DNA of 64,000 nt from Poindextera sp963719975 (GCA_963719975.1 CAVRED010000009.1:248001-312000); one strand, 5' to 3'; counted from the stretch's first letter, positions 54,384 to 63,448 are shown. Program-made: numbers and translations. Notes: generated by a model not told the origin, from the sequence alone.

Positions 54384-55763
54384 TCAGGCGATCCTCGCGC
54401 CCTGGCGCCTGAGTTCGGCCTGCACCGCCGTGATGTCGATGTCGTGGAAGCCGCGGCCGGTCTTGACGGAGATTGCCGCCGCCACGCCGGCGCCCTGGCC
54501 GGAGACGGCGCAGCACATCATGTTGCGGGTCGCGGCATGGCTGATCTTGTCGCCGCCGATCGAGCGGCCGGCGACGAGCAGGTTGCCGACGCCCTTCGGA
54601 ACCAGCGCCCTGTAGGGCACGTGGAAGTAGCGGCCGGTCGTCGGTAGGATGAGGATGCCGTAGCCATCGACGAATTCGGGGAAGATGCCGATGGCGTCGT
54701 CGAAGCGCGCCTGGCCGCGCACGTCATCACCGGTGATGTTGTAGAGCCCGTCGAGCTTGCGCGTATCGCGCACGCCGATCGTCATGCCGAAGTTGCGCAG
54801 CTTGGCGTCTTCGCACCCGGGCATGAAGCGCTTGAGGGCCTCGATCGCCAGCATAGCCTGGCGGCGGCCCTCCATCTCGCCGCGCGTCAGATCGTCCGGG
54901 TCGGTCCCGTCGTAGTTCAAATGGACGAGGTTGAGATAGGTGAGGTCGCCCTGATCGGTGATCGAGCCCCAGGTCCCCGCGATCGTGGCGAGGTTGGGGG
55001 GCAAGAGGCCAGCCTCGAGAGCCTTCTTGAACGGCTTTCTGAGGAACGGCGAGAAGAGGTCGTCCTCCTTGCCGTCGGTGACGATGTCCCACTCCCCGTT
55101 CCCGCCCCAGTCCTTGTAGGTCTGCGGATCGGCCCTCACCTGCTCGAGGAACCGCGCCTTGCTGACCCCGCACATCGAGAACATCACCGAGACCGACATC
55201 ATCTCGGCCCTCGGCCGAACGAACGTCGGCGCGCCGGCGCGAAAGGCGATGTCAGCGTCGCCGGTGGCGTCGATCACACGCCGGGCCAGGATCGCCTGCC
55301 GGCCGGCCTTGCTTTCGACGATCACGCCGCGCAAGGCGCCGCCCTCGACGATCGGCGCAACGAACAGGCGGTGAAGCATGGGCCTGACGCCCGCCTCTTC
55401 GACGAGGACGTCGGCCACGTACTTGAAGGCTTCGGCATCGAGCGCGTGGCTCACCGACTGTGGCTCCGGCTGCGCGGCGCCCATGGCCCTGGCGCGATCC
55501 TCGAACTCGCGTCCGATGCCCTCGCTGTCGACGGTCTTCGGATGCCGGTACCAGGCCAGCCCCTCGACCCCGACCTGGGTCATGTTGCCGCCAAAACAGC
55601 CGTAGCGGTCGACGAGCGTGGTCTCGACGCCTGCGCGCGCCGACGCCAGAGCCGCCGCAAGGCCCCCAGGACCGGAGCCCACGACCAGCACGTCGGTTTC
55701 AAGCACGACCTCGACCTTGCGTGCTGGTTCGTCGATCGAACGGGTCACCGCGCAAAACCTCAT
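54384..55763 (-). CDS. FAD-dependent oxidoreductase (fumarate reductase-like flavoprotein)
   Basis: 459 residues. The N-terminal Rossmann motif is VLVVGSGPGGLAAALASARAG, then RYGCFGGNMTQVG, and the FAD-closing C-terminal segment is GNLLVAGRSIGGDKISHAATRN followed by MMCCAVSGQGAGVAAA. This is the large FAD_oxidored family (PF12831-like) with unassigned substrates. The start at 55763 (MRFCAV) or a GTG at 55748 are both possible. A truncated relative occurs at 33347. It is co-transcribed with the MFS transporter, which may import its substrate. Confidence 0.85.
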   Translation of the reverse strand: MRFCAVTRSIDEPARKVEVVLETDVLVVGSGPGGLAAALASARAGVETTLVDRYGCFGGNMTQVGVEGLAWYRHPKTVDSEGIGREFEDRARAMGAAQPEPQSVSHALDAEAFKYVADVLVEEAGVRPMLHRLFVAPIVEGGALRGVIVESKAGRQAILARRVIDATGDADIAFRAGAPTFVRPRAEMMSVSVMFSMCGVSKARFLEQVRADPQTYKDWGGNGEWDIVTDGKEDDLFSPFLRKPFKKALEAGLLPPNLATIAGTWGSITDQGDLTYLNLVHLNYDGTDPDDLTRGEMEGRRQAMLAIEALKRFMPGCEDAKLRNFGMTIGVRDTRKLDGLYNITGDDVRGQARFDDAIGIFPEFVDGYGILILPTTGRYFHVPYRALVPKGVGNLLVAGRSIGGDKISHAATRNMMCCAVSGQGAGVAAAISVKTGRGFHDIDITAVQAELRRQGARIA

Positions 55764-55891
55764 CGGGCCCGATGCGCCTCGGGCCGGCCTGGAGATCAGT
55801 AACGACCTACACCGTCCGCCGCCCGAAGCCGCTCCGTCGCCGGTGAATTTTTCATGACGCGCAAGCGCGCTCCGGCCCAGGCCTGGGCGAC

Positions 55892-56239
55892 CTACTTGGC
55901 GTCTGGCAGGTTGGCCGGCGTGTTGGCGAGCGCGACGAGCGACTCGCCCAGCTTCTGGGCTTCCGCTCTCGGAAGCGCAAACGACAGCCAACCGAGACCC
56001 GGATGATGCAACATCAGGCCCACGAGGTCTGGGTTGGCTTGAACCAACGTTGTCCGGCAGATTGGATCGACGATCGCTGTCGTGCGGGCGCTTGGCCCAA
56101 TCAACTCGCCTTCGGGCGCGGCGTTGACGGCGCCTTGCGACCCGCTCGTGCCGACTCGCGCCGCCAGCGGATCGCCGATCGTCAGCTCGATGGTCGCGTA
56201 AGTCTCCGAGCGCATGTCGCTCATGCCCGCAGCCGACAT
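55892..56239 (-). CDS. Hypothetical protein, 115 residues
   Basis: From an ATG at 56239 with AGGAGA upstream. Soluble, single domain, with ATIELTIGDPLAARVGTSG, VDPICRTTLVQANPDLVGLM and WLSFALPRAEAQKLGESLVA. The last part reads like a strand-helix pair. No family recognised; the ribosome-binding site and codon bias support a real gene. Confidence 0.65.
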   Translation of the reverse strand: MSAAGMSDMRSETYATIELTIGDPLAARVGTSGSQGAVNAAPEGELIGPSARTTAIVDPICRTTLVQANPDLVGLMLHHPGLGWLSFALPRAEAQKLGESLVALANTPANLPDAK

Positions 56240-56253
56240 TGCGTTCTCCTGCT

Positions 56254-56460
56254 TTAGCGGCGCTGACCCCTGAGGGACCCAGAGCCCCTGCTCGCCGACG
56301 GCGATTGAATCGGGCCCGGCGCCACGCCCGCCGCACTGTTCAGATCGTCGATGGCCGCCGCCAGCAGCTGTTCCAGACGCGCACGTGCTTGGGGTTCGCG
56401 CTCCGCTTCGAGTAACTCTTGATAGCGCAGAATATTCTGTCTAATGACGATTTTCTGCAC
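56254..56460 (-). CDS. Small conserved helical protein, 68 residues
   Basis: From a GTG at 56460 (Val-Gln-Lys-Ile-Val-Ile-Arg-Gln-Asn-Ile). The conserved core NILRYQELLEAEREPQARAR is a short amphipathic helix found in many alphaproteobacterial small proteins. The tail is Ser/Gly/Arg-rich. It is just upstream of the 115-residue gene on the same strand. Function unknown. Confidence 0.6.
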   Translation of the reverse strand: MQKIVIRQNILRYQELLEAEREPQARARLEQLLAAAIDDLNSAAGVAPGPIQSPSASRGSGSLRGQRR

Positions 56461-56618
56461 GTTCCGCGACCTCGGCGATAGCCAGCGCACGTTATTGCCA
56501 GCAAGAGATGCTCTACAACAACACGCGGCGCCATAGCGACGCGGTCGGTTTGAATATTCACGTGAAACTTTTGTGACGTGATCTGAGTCAATGCGCACGA
56601 ACTCTGGTTGAGCGACGG

Positions 56619-57479
56619 GTGTCCGCGCAACAGCGGATCGCCTTCATGCTCGCCAGCCTGTTCCTCGAAGCCGCCCGCGCCGACCCGGCCGAAGCTCCCC
56701 AGATTGCGCTCCCCGAGGCTCGCCTCGCCGAGAAGCTCAGTGTGCGACACGTCAGCTTTCGCTATGGCCGCGTGCTGGCCGTCGACGACGTCTCGTTTCC
56801 CGTCTACGCCAATCGAGTTACGGCCCTGATCGGCCCGTCAGGGTGCGGGAAGTCCACGCTGCTCCGCGCGCTCAATCGCATGCACGACCTCTATCGCGAC
56901 CAGCACGTCGAGGGCGAAGTGTTGCTGGACGGCGAAGACATGCTCCGCGCGGAGATCATGGGGGGCCGCGTCCGCTCTCGGATCGGCATGGTCTTCCAGA
57001 CGCCGATCCCCTTCCCGATGTCGATCTACGACAACGTCGCGTTCGGTCCGCGCCTCTACCGGACCTATCGGAAGCGCGACATGGACGAGCTCGTCGAGAC
57101 CACGCTGCGCCGCGCGGCGCTCTGGGACGAGGTCAAGGACATGCTCAAGCGCAACGGCAAAGACCTCTCCGGCGGGCAGCAGCAACGCCTCTGCATCGCG
57201 CGCGCAATCGCGCTCCGCCCGGAGGTGCTGCTCCTGGACGAGCCCTGCTCGGCGCTCGACCCGGGCTCGGCGGCGAAGATCGAAGAGCTGATCCACGGCC
57301 TGAAGGCCGATTGCACGGTCGTGATCATCACGCACAACCTGCAGCAGGCGGCGCGCATCTCCGACTTCGCCGCCTTCATGTACCTGGGCAAGCTGATCGA
57401 GTTCGGTGCGGCCGCTCAGATCTTTAGCAGGCCGCTGCAGCCGCAGACGCACGACTTCGTCCTTGGGCGTTTTGGGTGA
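56619..57479 (+). CDS. pstB: Phosphate ABC transporter ATP-binding protein PstB (orphan)
   Basis: 286 residues from a GTG at 56619, or 277 from the ATG at 56646. Walker A GPSGCGKSTLLRALNRM, Q-loop GMVFQTPIPFPMSIYDNVAFG, signature LSGGQQQRLCIARAIA and Walker B VLLLDEPCSALDP are all PstB-like, including the Asn-Arg-Met stretch after Walker A. Normally pstB lies in pstSCAB-phoU, but no other pst gene is near. It could pair with a transporter elsewhere. A weak FNR-like site at 56578 is not considered reliable. Confidence 0.9.
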   Translation: MSAQQRIAFMLASLFLEAARADPAEAPQIALPEARLAEKLSVRHVSFRYGRVLAVDDVSFPVYANRVTALIGPSGCGKSTLLRALNRMHDLYRDQHVEGEVLLDGEDMLRAEIMGGRVRSRIGMVFQTPIPFPMSIYDNVAFGPRLYRTYRKRDMDELVETTLRRAALWDEVKDMLKRNGKDLSGGQQQRLCIARAIALRPEVLLLDEPCSALDPGSAAKIEELIHGLKADCTVVIITHNLQQAARISDFAAFMYLGKLIEFGAAAQIFSRPLQPQTHDFVLGRFG

Positions 57480-57510
57480 CCTGAGCTCGGCGCCGAGGCC
57501 GTCGGCCGAC

Positions 57511-59049
57511 TCACCAGCTCCTCAGTCGCCGCAGCAACGGCGCCTTCTTGTGCTGGTTGGCGTCCATGCGGCGAAACAGCGCCTGCAGCTGGTCGATCGC
57601 GTCAAACAGGTACGGCCCCTTGTTCAGCATGACGCACTCGGCGCGTGCGGCCATGGCCGCGTCCGTCATCTCGCCGCGCGAGGGCAGCCCGGTCTTGACC
57701 AGGGTTTCCAGCACCTGGGTCGCCCAGATGGCAGGGACGCCGGCGGCCTCCGCCAGCCACAGGATCTCCTCCTGAATCTCGGCGGTCCGCGCGAACCCGA
57801 TCTCAACCGACAGGTCCCCGCGGGCGATCATGACCGCGGTGGGCTGTCGCCCGGCGGCCTGGACGATGATGTGCGGAAGGTTGGCGACCGCCTGGGCGGT
57901 TTCGATCTTCAGGACAAGGCAGAGCGTGCTCCAATCCTCGGGCCGCAAGGCGGCCAGCGCCGCCTGCAGCGCGGCCACGTCGTCCGCCGACTGGACGAAG
58001 GAGAACTCGATCGCATCGGCGTGCGCCGCGACGAACTCGAGGTCCAACCGATCGTGGCCGGTCAGCGCGCCGACCTGCACGGTCGTGTCGGGGAAGTTCA
58101 GCGCCCGCTCGGGCTTCAACCGAACGCCGCGCTCCCTGGCCAGCGTCACCCGCGCCACGACGCCCCAAGCTTCGGCCCGTTCGATCTCGGCGGCGATCTT
58201 GCCGTCGTCGATGAACACGCGATCGCCCAGCGCGGCGGCGCCAAGCGCCTCCGGCAGGGTGCACTCCACGGCAAACGGGGCCACGTCCGCAGCGACCACC
58301 GGCCCCAGCCCGCCAGGCCTCACGACGGCGATGCGGTCGCCGGGGCGGACCTTCTTGGCTTTGCCGGTCGTCTGCACTTCGCCCGTTCGGATCTTCGGTC
58401 CCGCCAGGTCCATGAACACCTTCATTCGGTGGCCCGTGGACGTCGCTGCGGCCCGGGCGTGGCCGATCATGCGGGCCCACGCGTCCGCATCGTCGTGCGC
58501 GCAATTGATGCGGATGGCCGCGACCTGCCGTTTGGCCAGCTCCAGCATGAACGCAGGGTCCTCGGCGGCCTCGGTCGGACAGGTCACGAGCAGGGCCACT
58601 GGCGAGCGGCTTCCCCGCGCGCCGAAGATCGCACGCGCCTGGGCGGCGAGCTTGCGCTCGCCGGAGAAGAACGTGGCGGCTGGTTCGATTGGGTCGCCCA
58701 TCCCTCCGATCATGGCCGCCAGCGCGGCGCGCACGGCGAGCAGGGTGGGCAGCACGCGGCTCTCCAGCCGCCCGAGCGACGACAGGCCAAGCGCCATCAG
58801 CCGCCGTTGCAGCGGCCGAAGGTCGTGGTGGCGCAGCGCCAGGTACGCCGCCAGATTGGCCGCCCCATGCTTGAAGGCGGGCCGTTCGATCTTCGGCTGC
58901 CAATCGCCCATGCGGACGTCGGCTTCGCCCCGGACGTCCTCGATGAGGGCGCTGACCTCGACATAGACAGCGGCGACGTCAGTCGACATGACGAAAGCAG
59001 AGACACCCCGCTGGCCTCGCGTCCCGTGATCGTTTGATGACATCGCCAT
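57511..59049 (-). CDS. Atypical pyruvate kinase with an N-terminal extension
   Basis: 512 residues. The TIM-barrel motifs of pyruvate kinase are present: KVFMDLAGPKIRTGEV, the catalytic-Lys region LCLVLKIETAQAVANLPHII, VMIARGDLSVEIGF, TQVLETLVKTGLPSRGEMTD and MLNKGPYLFDAI. About 130 residues precede the usual N-terminus, and there is no C-terminal allosteric domain, so it differs from the classical PykA/PykF. Proteins with this build occur in several proteobacteria and plants as uncharacterised pyruvate kinase-like enzymes. Kinase activity is likely but not certain. Confidence 0.85.
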   Translation of the reverse strand: MAMSSNDHGTRGQRGVSAFVMSTDVAAVYVEVSALIEDVRGEADVRMGDWQPKIERPAFKHGAANLAAYLALRHHDLRPLQRRLMALGLSSLGRLESRVLPTLLAVRAALAAMIGGMGDPIEPAATFFSGERKLAAQARAIFGARGSRSPVALLVTCPTEAAEDPAFMLELAKRQVAAIRINCAHDDADAWARMIGHARAAATSTGHRMKVFMDLAGPKIRTGEVQTTGKAKKVRPGDRIAVVRPGGLGPVVAADVAPFAVECTLPEALGAAALGDRVFIDDGKIAAEIERAEAWGVVARVTLARERGVRLKPERALNFPDTTVQVGALTGHDRLDLEFVAAHADAIEFSFVQSADDVAALQAALAALRPEDWSTLCLVLKIETAQAVANLPHIIVQAAGRQPTAVMIARGDLSVEIGFARTAEIQEEILWLAEAAGVPAIWATQVLETLVKTGLPSRGEMTDAAMAARAECVMLNKGPYLFDAIDQLQALFRRMDANQHKKAPLLRRLRSW

Positions 59050-59055
59050 GATCGC

Positions 59056-59277
59056 CTAGCGGGTGTCGGGCGGTTGCGACGTCTGCTCGAAATCGAGCAG
59101 GACATCGCGCAGCTCGGTCGTCTCGACGCCAAATCGATCGGCCCACCGCCTCAACTCACCGTCGTCGTTAGGGTCGATGACGTCGGTCGGCCTGAGAGGC
59201 TGGTGCGGCGACCCGGCAAAGCGGCGACCCAAGCGACCCAGCAGGTGCGACCACAGTCGGCTCAGGTGCGAAAGCAT
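59056..59277 (-). CDS. DUF3606 family small protein
   Basis: 73 residues from the ATG at 59277. The core IDPNDDGELRRWADRFGVE followed by TTELRDVLLDFE matches DUF3606, short proteins with a conserved Trp and a Phe-Gly-Val turn. It ends seven bases before the pyruvate kinase start on the same strand, so the two are probably co-transcribed. Function unknown. Confidence 0.75.
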   Translation of the reverse strand: MLSHLSRLWSHLLGRLGRRFAGSPHQPLRPTDVIDPNDDGELRRWADRFGVETTELRDVLLDFEQTSQPPDTR

Positions 59278-59466
59278 GACGTTGCGGGTTCCGTGTTGTC
59301 GCTACGCCCAAGGTTCGCGCCGGCTGCGGCGGCGCTTTGACCTCGCTCAACGGTCCTGCAGATGTCACCAAATCTTCACGTTGGCGCCGATGAAACCGCC
59401 GGGCCCGACGAGCGTCGCTGGCCGCTGCCCTGACGGGTCTTGGCTCGGTCTTGCGATGGCGTGGCG

Positions 59467-60447
59467 CTACCAGGCGTAGGCCTCGGGCGCGGGGCCGCCT
59501 GGGCCGGGGAAGAGTTCGTCGAGGCGTTTCAGCGCTTCCTCGGACAGAGCGATCTCGAGGGCGGCCAGGCTGGATTCCAGCTGCGCCATCGTGCGCGGGC
59601 CGATGACCGGCGCGGTCACGCCGGGTTGGCTGGCCACCCAGGCCAGGGCGACGCTGCCGGCCGGCTGGCCGAGCTCGTCGCAGAGGGCCTGGAAAGCCAT
59701 GACCTGATCGGTCGGCTTGATGAAGCTGCGCCGGCCCTGCTCGTTGTCGGCCGGGCGGCCGCCGAGGACCCCGCCGCCCAGCGGGCTGTAGGGGATGAAG
59801 GCCATGCCGTAGGCGCGCGCAGCGGGCAGCACCTCGAGCTCGACCGTGCGCTTGGTGAGGTTGTAGACGCTCTGCTCGGAGACCAGGCCCACCGCGCCCC
59901 TGGCCTTGGCGCTCTCCTGCGCCTGGGCGATGTGCCAGCCGGCGAAGTTGGAAGAGCCGACGTAGAGCACCTTGCCCTGCTGGATCAGCACCTCCATCGC
60001 CTGCCAGATCTCCTCCCAGCGGGCGGTCCGGTCGACGTGGTGCATCTGGTAGAGGTCGAGGTAGTCGGTCTGGAGGCGCTTCAGGCTCGCATCGCACGCC
60101 TCGCGGATGTGCTTGGCCGAAAGGCCGCGCTGGTTCGGGCCGACCCACGAGCCGGTGCGCCGCGCCGGATCGCGCGAGCCCCATTCCGACGGCGCGGAGT
60201 AGACCTTGCTGGCCAGCACCGTCTTGTCGCGCCGCCCGCCGCCTTGGGCGAACCAGCGCCCGAGCAGCGCCTCGGTCTGGCCGGCGTTGTAGTTGTCGGA
60301 GGTGTCGATCAGGTTCAGCCCGAGCTCCATCGCCCGGTCGAGGATGGCGAAACTGTCGGCCTCGTCGGTGAGCCAGGAGAAATTGACGGTCCCGAGCGCC
60401 AGCGGCGCGACCTGCAAGGCCGTCGACCCGAAGCGGCGAAGTTGCAT
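59467..60447 (-). CDS. Aldo/keto reductase
   Basis: 326 residues from the ATG at 60447. The AKR (alpha/beta)8 barrel shows GLNLIDTSDNYNAGQTEALL (catalytic Asp and Tyr), VLASKVYSAPSEW (Lys), LDLYQMHHVD (His) and FIPYSPLGGGVLGGR near the NADPH site. It resembles YajO-like or tas-like aldo/keto reductases. Substrate unknown; neighbours do not help. Confidence 0.92.
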   Translation of the reverse strand: MQLRRFGSTALQVAPLALGTVNFSWLTDEADSFAILDRAMELGLNLIDTSDNYNAGQTEALLGRWFAQGGGRRDKTVLASKVYSAPSEWGSRDPARRTGSWVGPNQRGLSAKHIREACDASLKRLQTDYLDLYQMHHVDRTARWEEIWQAMEVLIQQGKVLYVGSSNFAGWHIAQAQESAKARGAVGLVSEQSVYNLTKRTVELEVLPAARAYGMAFIPYSPLGGGVLGGRPADNEQGRRSFIKPTDQVMAFQALCDELGQPAGSVALAWVASQPGVTAPVIGPRTMAQLESSLAALEIALSEEALKRLDELFPGPGGPAPEAYAW

Positions 60448-60502
60448 GTGGATTACCCCTTCAGAGAGCGTCGCCCGAGACCGACCCGGGCCGTTGGCGC
60501 CG

Positions 60503-60799
60503 TCAGCGATCCGGCCGCGCCTGGCGCTCGCGCAAGCGCTGAACCTCGGCTTCGACCGCCCGCTCACGAACGCCGCTCAAGACCGCGTAGACGGAGAGGC
60601 CGTGGGCCAGAAGGCCGATGCCCCAGCCGAGCGCCGGAAACAAGGCCCAGAACACGTGCGGGGTGGTCGTGAGGTTCACCGTGACCAGAAGGGTGTTCAC
60701 GGCCACATAGACCAGCGCGTGAATCCAGAACCCGATGCGGGCGTTCACGCGCCTTTCGGCGGTCCGCCGTAGCGCAGAGTCGGGGTCGGGAGGTGTCAT
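60503..60799 (-). CDS. 2TM domain-containing protein
   Basis: 98 residues with two membrane segments (GFWIHALVYVAVNTLLVTVNL and FWALFPALGWGIGLLAHGLSV) joined by a short loop, and a basic helical tail with VEAEVQRLRERQ. This is the 2TM family found widely in bacteria, sometimes fused to sensor kinases. Intact, ATG at 60799. Divergent from rplY. Confidence 0.85.
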   Translation of the reverse strand: MTPPDPDSALRRTAERRVNARIGFWIHALVYVAVNTLLVTVNLTTTPHVFWALFPALGWGIGLLAHGLSVYAVLSGVRERAVEAEVQRLRERQARPDR

Positions 60800-60890
60800 T
60801 TGGCCTCTCTGGCCGACCTTACCGGCCGCTCCGGGCGGATCATAGTCCCGCTTCGCAGCGGCCCGGCCGGTGCGATACGCCCCGCGTGCA

Positions 60891-60919
60891 TTGCGCGACG
60901 GCGGCTTTTTGGGTATCTA
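60891..60919 (+). promoter_or_regulatory. Candidate promoter of rplY
   Basis: TTGCGC (60891-60896), a 17-base spacer and TATCTA (60914-60919), about 67 bases before the rplY start. Confidence 0.35.
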
Positions 60920-60985
60920 GCCCGCCGCAATTTCGCCTGCCGTCGCCGCGCGGACCCGCGCGGCGTTTCATTTCGGAAAGCCCCC

Positions 60986-61630
60986 ATGGCCGACATCGTC
61001 CTCGACGTTGAAGTCCGCGACAGCACCGGCACGGGCGGCGCGCGCGACGCCAGGCGCGCGGGCAAGGTGCCGGGCATCCTCTACGGCGGCAAGCTGGGAC
61101 CGGTGGCGATCGCCGCGCGCGCCAGCGTGTTCCGCAAGGCGCTGCACTCGGGCCGGCTGCTCGGCCACGTGGTGACGCTGAAGTACGGCGCGGAGACCCA
61201 GCCGGTCATCGCCAAGGACGTGCAGTTCCACCCGGTCACCGACGAGCCGGTGCACTTCGACCTCTACCGCGTCGACCTGCACCAGATGATCCGCATCGCC
61301 GTGCCGGTGCACTTCCGCAACCAGGAAGACTCGCCCGGCATCAAGCGCGGCGGCACGCTGAACATCGCCCTGCACGAGGTCGAGGTCATGGCGCCGGCGG
61401 GCTCGATCCCGGAAGAGCTGGTCATCGACCTGACCGGCCTCGACATCGGCGACGCCGTGCGCGCCTCGGCGCTGGTGCTGCCGGAGGGCGTGCAGATCGC
61501 CATCGACCCGGACGCGACCGTCGCCTCGGTCGCCACCTCTTCGGCCCTGCAGGCCGAGGAAGAGGAAGCCGAAGAGACGGCCGAGGCCGTCGAAGGCGAA
61601 GCCGAAGCGCCGGAAGCCGAACCGGAGTAG
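60986..61630 (+). CDS. rplY: Ribosomal protein bL25 (general stress protein Ctc type)
   Basis: 214 residues. The N-terminal 5S rRNA-binding domain (DIVLDVEVRDSTGTGGARDAR, VPGILYGGKLGPVAIAA) is followed by the TL5/Ctc beta-domain (DVQFHPVTDEPVHFDLYRVD, GGTLNIALHEVEVMAP) and an acidic tail of Glu and Ala repeats, the long form typical of alphaproteobacteria. It lies upstream of pth, as in Caulobacter. Intact. Confidence 0.95.
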   Translation: MADIVLDVEVRDSTGTGGARDARRAGKVPGILYGGKLGPVAIAARASVFRKALHSGRLLGHVVTLKYGAETQPVIAKDVQFHPVTDEPVHFDLYRVDLHQMIRIAVPVHFRNQEDSPGIKRGGTLNIALHEVEVMAPAGSIPEELVIDLTGLDIGDAVRASALVLPEGVQIAIDPDATVASVATSSALQAEEEEAEETAEAVEGEAEAPEAEPE

Positions 61631-61634
61631 ACGT

Positions 61635-61650
61635 CGCGCCGAAAGGCGCG
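61635..61650 (+). terminator. GNRA-loop hairpin between rplY and pth
   Basis: CGCGCC-GAAA-GGCGCG, a 6-base stem capped by a GAAA tetraloop, in the 27-base gap between rplY and pth. No T tract follows, so it may attenuate or protect the transcript rather than end it. Confidence 0.5.
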
Positions 61651-61657
61651 GGGCCAC

Positions 61658-62276
61658 ATGCAGCTGATCATCGCGGGACTCGGGAACCCCGAGGCGAAAT
61701 ACGCGCACAATCGCCACAACCTGGGCTTCCTGGTGCTGGGCGCGATCGCCAAGCGCTGGAGCTTCGGGCCGGAGCGGCGGCGGTTCCATGGATCGGCCGC
61801 CGAGGGCTCGATCCCGACGCCAGACGGCCCGGTGCGCGCTCTGCTCCTAAAGCCGCTGACCTTCTACAACAACTCGGGCCTGGCGGTCGGCGAGGCGATG
61901 CGCTTCTACAAGCTCGAGCCCGAGAACGTCGTCGTCTTCTACGACGAGATCGACCTCGCCCCCGGCCGCTTTCGGATGAAGACCGGCGGCGGGGCGGCCG
62001 GCAACAACGGCGTGCGCTCGATCACCGGCGCGATCGGCGCGGGCTTTCGCCGGGCGCGCATGGGCATGGGCCATCCGGGGCACAAGGACATGGTCGATGG
62101 GCTACGTGCTGTCTGACATCCCCAAGGCCGACCGCGACTGGGTGAACGCGCTGGCCAACGCCTGCGCCGACGCCCTGCCGTTGCTGGCCGCCGGCGAGGA
62201 CGAGAAGTACCAGGCCGAAGTCATGCGCCTGGCGCCCGCGGAGAAGGCCGATCCGCGCCAGCCGCCGCGCGACTAG
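61658..62276 (+). CDS. pth: Peptidyl-tRNA hydrolase (one frameshift)
   Basis: About 205 residues. Pth frees tRNA from stalled peptidyl-tRNA. The catalytic and binding residues are visible in IIAGLGNPEAKYAHNRHNLGF (His in Asn-Arg-His-Asn), KPLTFYNNSGLAV, VFYDEIDLAPGRFRMKTGGGAAGNNGVRSI (as landmarks) and RMGMGHPG. The frame is lost near 62100 where GATGGGCTAC probably should be GATGGCTAC; after correction it continues Gly-Tyr-Val-Leu-Ser-Asp-Ile-Pro-Lys and ends at 62276. Confidence 0.93.
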
Positions 62277-62280
62277 CCCC

Positions 62281-62453
62281 AGATCCTCCCCCGTTGGGGG
62301 AGGGGGACCATGCGAAGCATGGTGGAGGGGGCATGCCGCTTGCGCGGCCGGTCAGCAATCAAGACCTAGGTCAGTCTTGAACCGGGCAAGGCCGGCCACT
62401 GGCCCCCTCCACCACCCTTCGGGCGGTCCCCCTCCCCCTACGGGGGAGGATCT
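62281..62453. repeat. Large inverted repeat (REP-like) between pth and the pirin gene
   Basis: Arms AGATCCTCCCCCGTTGGGGG.. (62281-62332) and its inverse ending ..CGGGGGAGGATCT (62402-62453) enclose about 69 bases. Each arm also has its own stem (CCCCC..GGGGG and CCATGCGAAGCATGG). It is a paired intergenic palindrome that may stop transcription from both convergent genes. Confidence 0.85.
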
Positions 62454-62477
62454 AGAGCGCGTGGCGGCGAAGCGCGG

Positions 62478-63323
62478 CTAGAACCTGCCGGCCCTGTAGT
62501 CTTCGAAGGCCTGGGCGACTTCTTCGCGGGTGTTCATGACGAAGGGGCCGGACCAGGCGACGGGTTCGTTCAGCGGCTTGCCGGCGATGAGCAGGAAGCG
62601 GGCGTCGCTCTCGGCGGTGACGCGGACGCCGTCGCCGGCTCCGAGCACGATGAGGCTGACGGCATCGACGCGCCGATCACCGATCGTCACCGCGCCCTCG
62701 TAGAGCGCCAGCATGACGTTGTGGTCGGCGGCGACCGGCTCGTCGAAACTCGCGCCCTTGGGCAGGGTCACGTCGAAATAGAGCGCATCGACCGCGCCGT
62801 CAGACACCGGGCCGGCGACGCCGCCGGCGGTCTTGCCGGCGACGACCTTGACGACAACGCCGCCCTCGCGGGTCTCGACCGGAATCTGGGCCGCATCGAA
62901 CTCCTGATAGTCCGGCGCGCTCATCTTCAGCGCACTGGGCAGGTTGATCCAGAGCTGGAAGCCGCGCATGTGGCCTTGCGTCTGCTCCGGCATCTCGGAG
63001 TGGACGACGCCGCGCCCGGCGCGCATCCACTGGACGCCGCCGGGGCCGACGACGCCCTCGCGGCCGGTGTTGTCCTTGTGCCGCATGCGGCCCTCGAGCA
63101 TGTAGGTGACCGTCTCGAAGCCGCGGTGCGGATGGCTGGGAAAGCCGGCCATGTAGTCGCTGGCGTCGGCCGTGTTGAAATGGTCGAGCATCAGGAACGG
63201 ATCGAACATCTGCGCCTGTTGCGTGCCCAGCAGCCGGGTCATGCGCACGCCGGCGCCGTCGGAGGTGGGCTGGCCGGGGACGGCGGCGGCGACGGGGCGG
63301 ACGGTGAGGGTCTTGGCGCTCAT
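62478..63323 (-). CDS. Pirin family protein
   Basis: 281 residues from the ATG at 63323 with AGGAGG upstream. The bicupin pirin fold shows MLDHFNTADASDYMAGFPSH and PHRGFETVTYMLEGRMRHKD, with the metal-binding His and Glu residues, GGVQWMRAGRGVVHSEMPEQ, and the late LLIAGKPLNEPVAWSGPFVMNT region. Pirins are iron-binding and many are quercetinases. Intact. Confidence 0.93.
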   Translation of the reverse strand: MSAKTLTVRPVAAAVPGQPTSDGAGVRMTRLLGTQQAQMFDPFLMLDHFNTADASDYMAGFPSHPHRGFETVTYMLEGRMRHKDNTGREGVVGPGGVQWMRAGRGVVHSEMPEQTQGHMRGFQLWINLPSALKMSAPDYQEFDAAQIPVETREGGVVVKVVAGKTAGGVAGPVSDGAVDALYFDVTLPKGASFDEPVAADHNVMLALYEGAVTIGDRRVDAVSLIVLGAGDGVRVTAESDARFLLIAGKPLNEPVAWSGPFVMNTREEVAQAFEDYRAGRF

Positions 63324-63448
63324 GGCGGCCTCCTGGCGGGGGGACCGCAAATGTCGGATCGAGGCGGCCAAATCTCAAGACCGGCCCTTTCGCCATCGGC
63401 GGCAACTCGTGCTAGGTCCCCCGCTCCCTTAAAACCGAACCCAAGTCC

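Noticed and set aside
56578..56591. FNR-like GTGATCTGAGTCAA before pstB
   Set aside because: One mismatch in the first half-site and no -10-like hexamer at the expected spacing.
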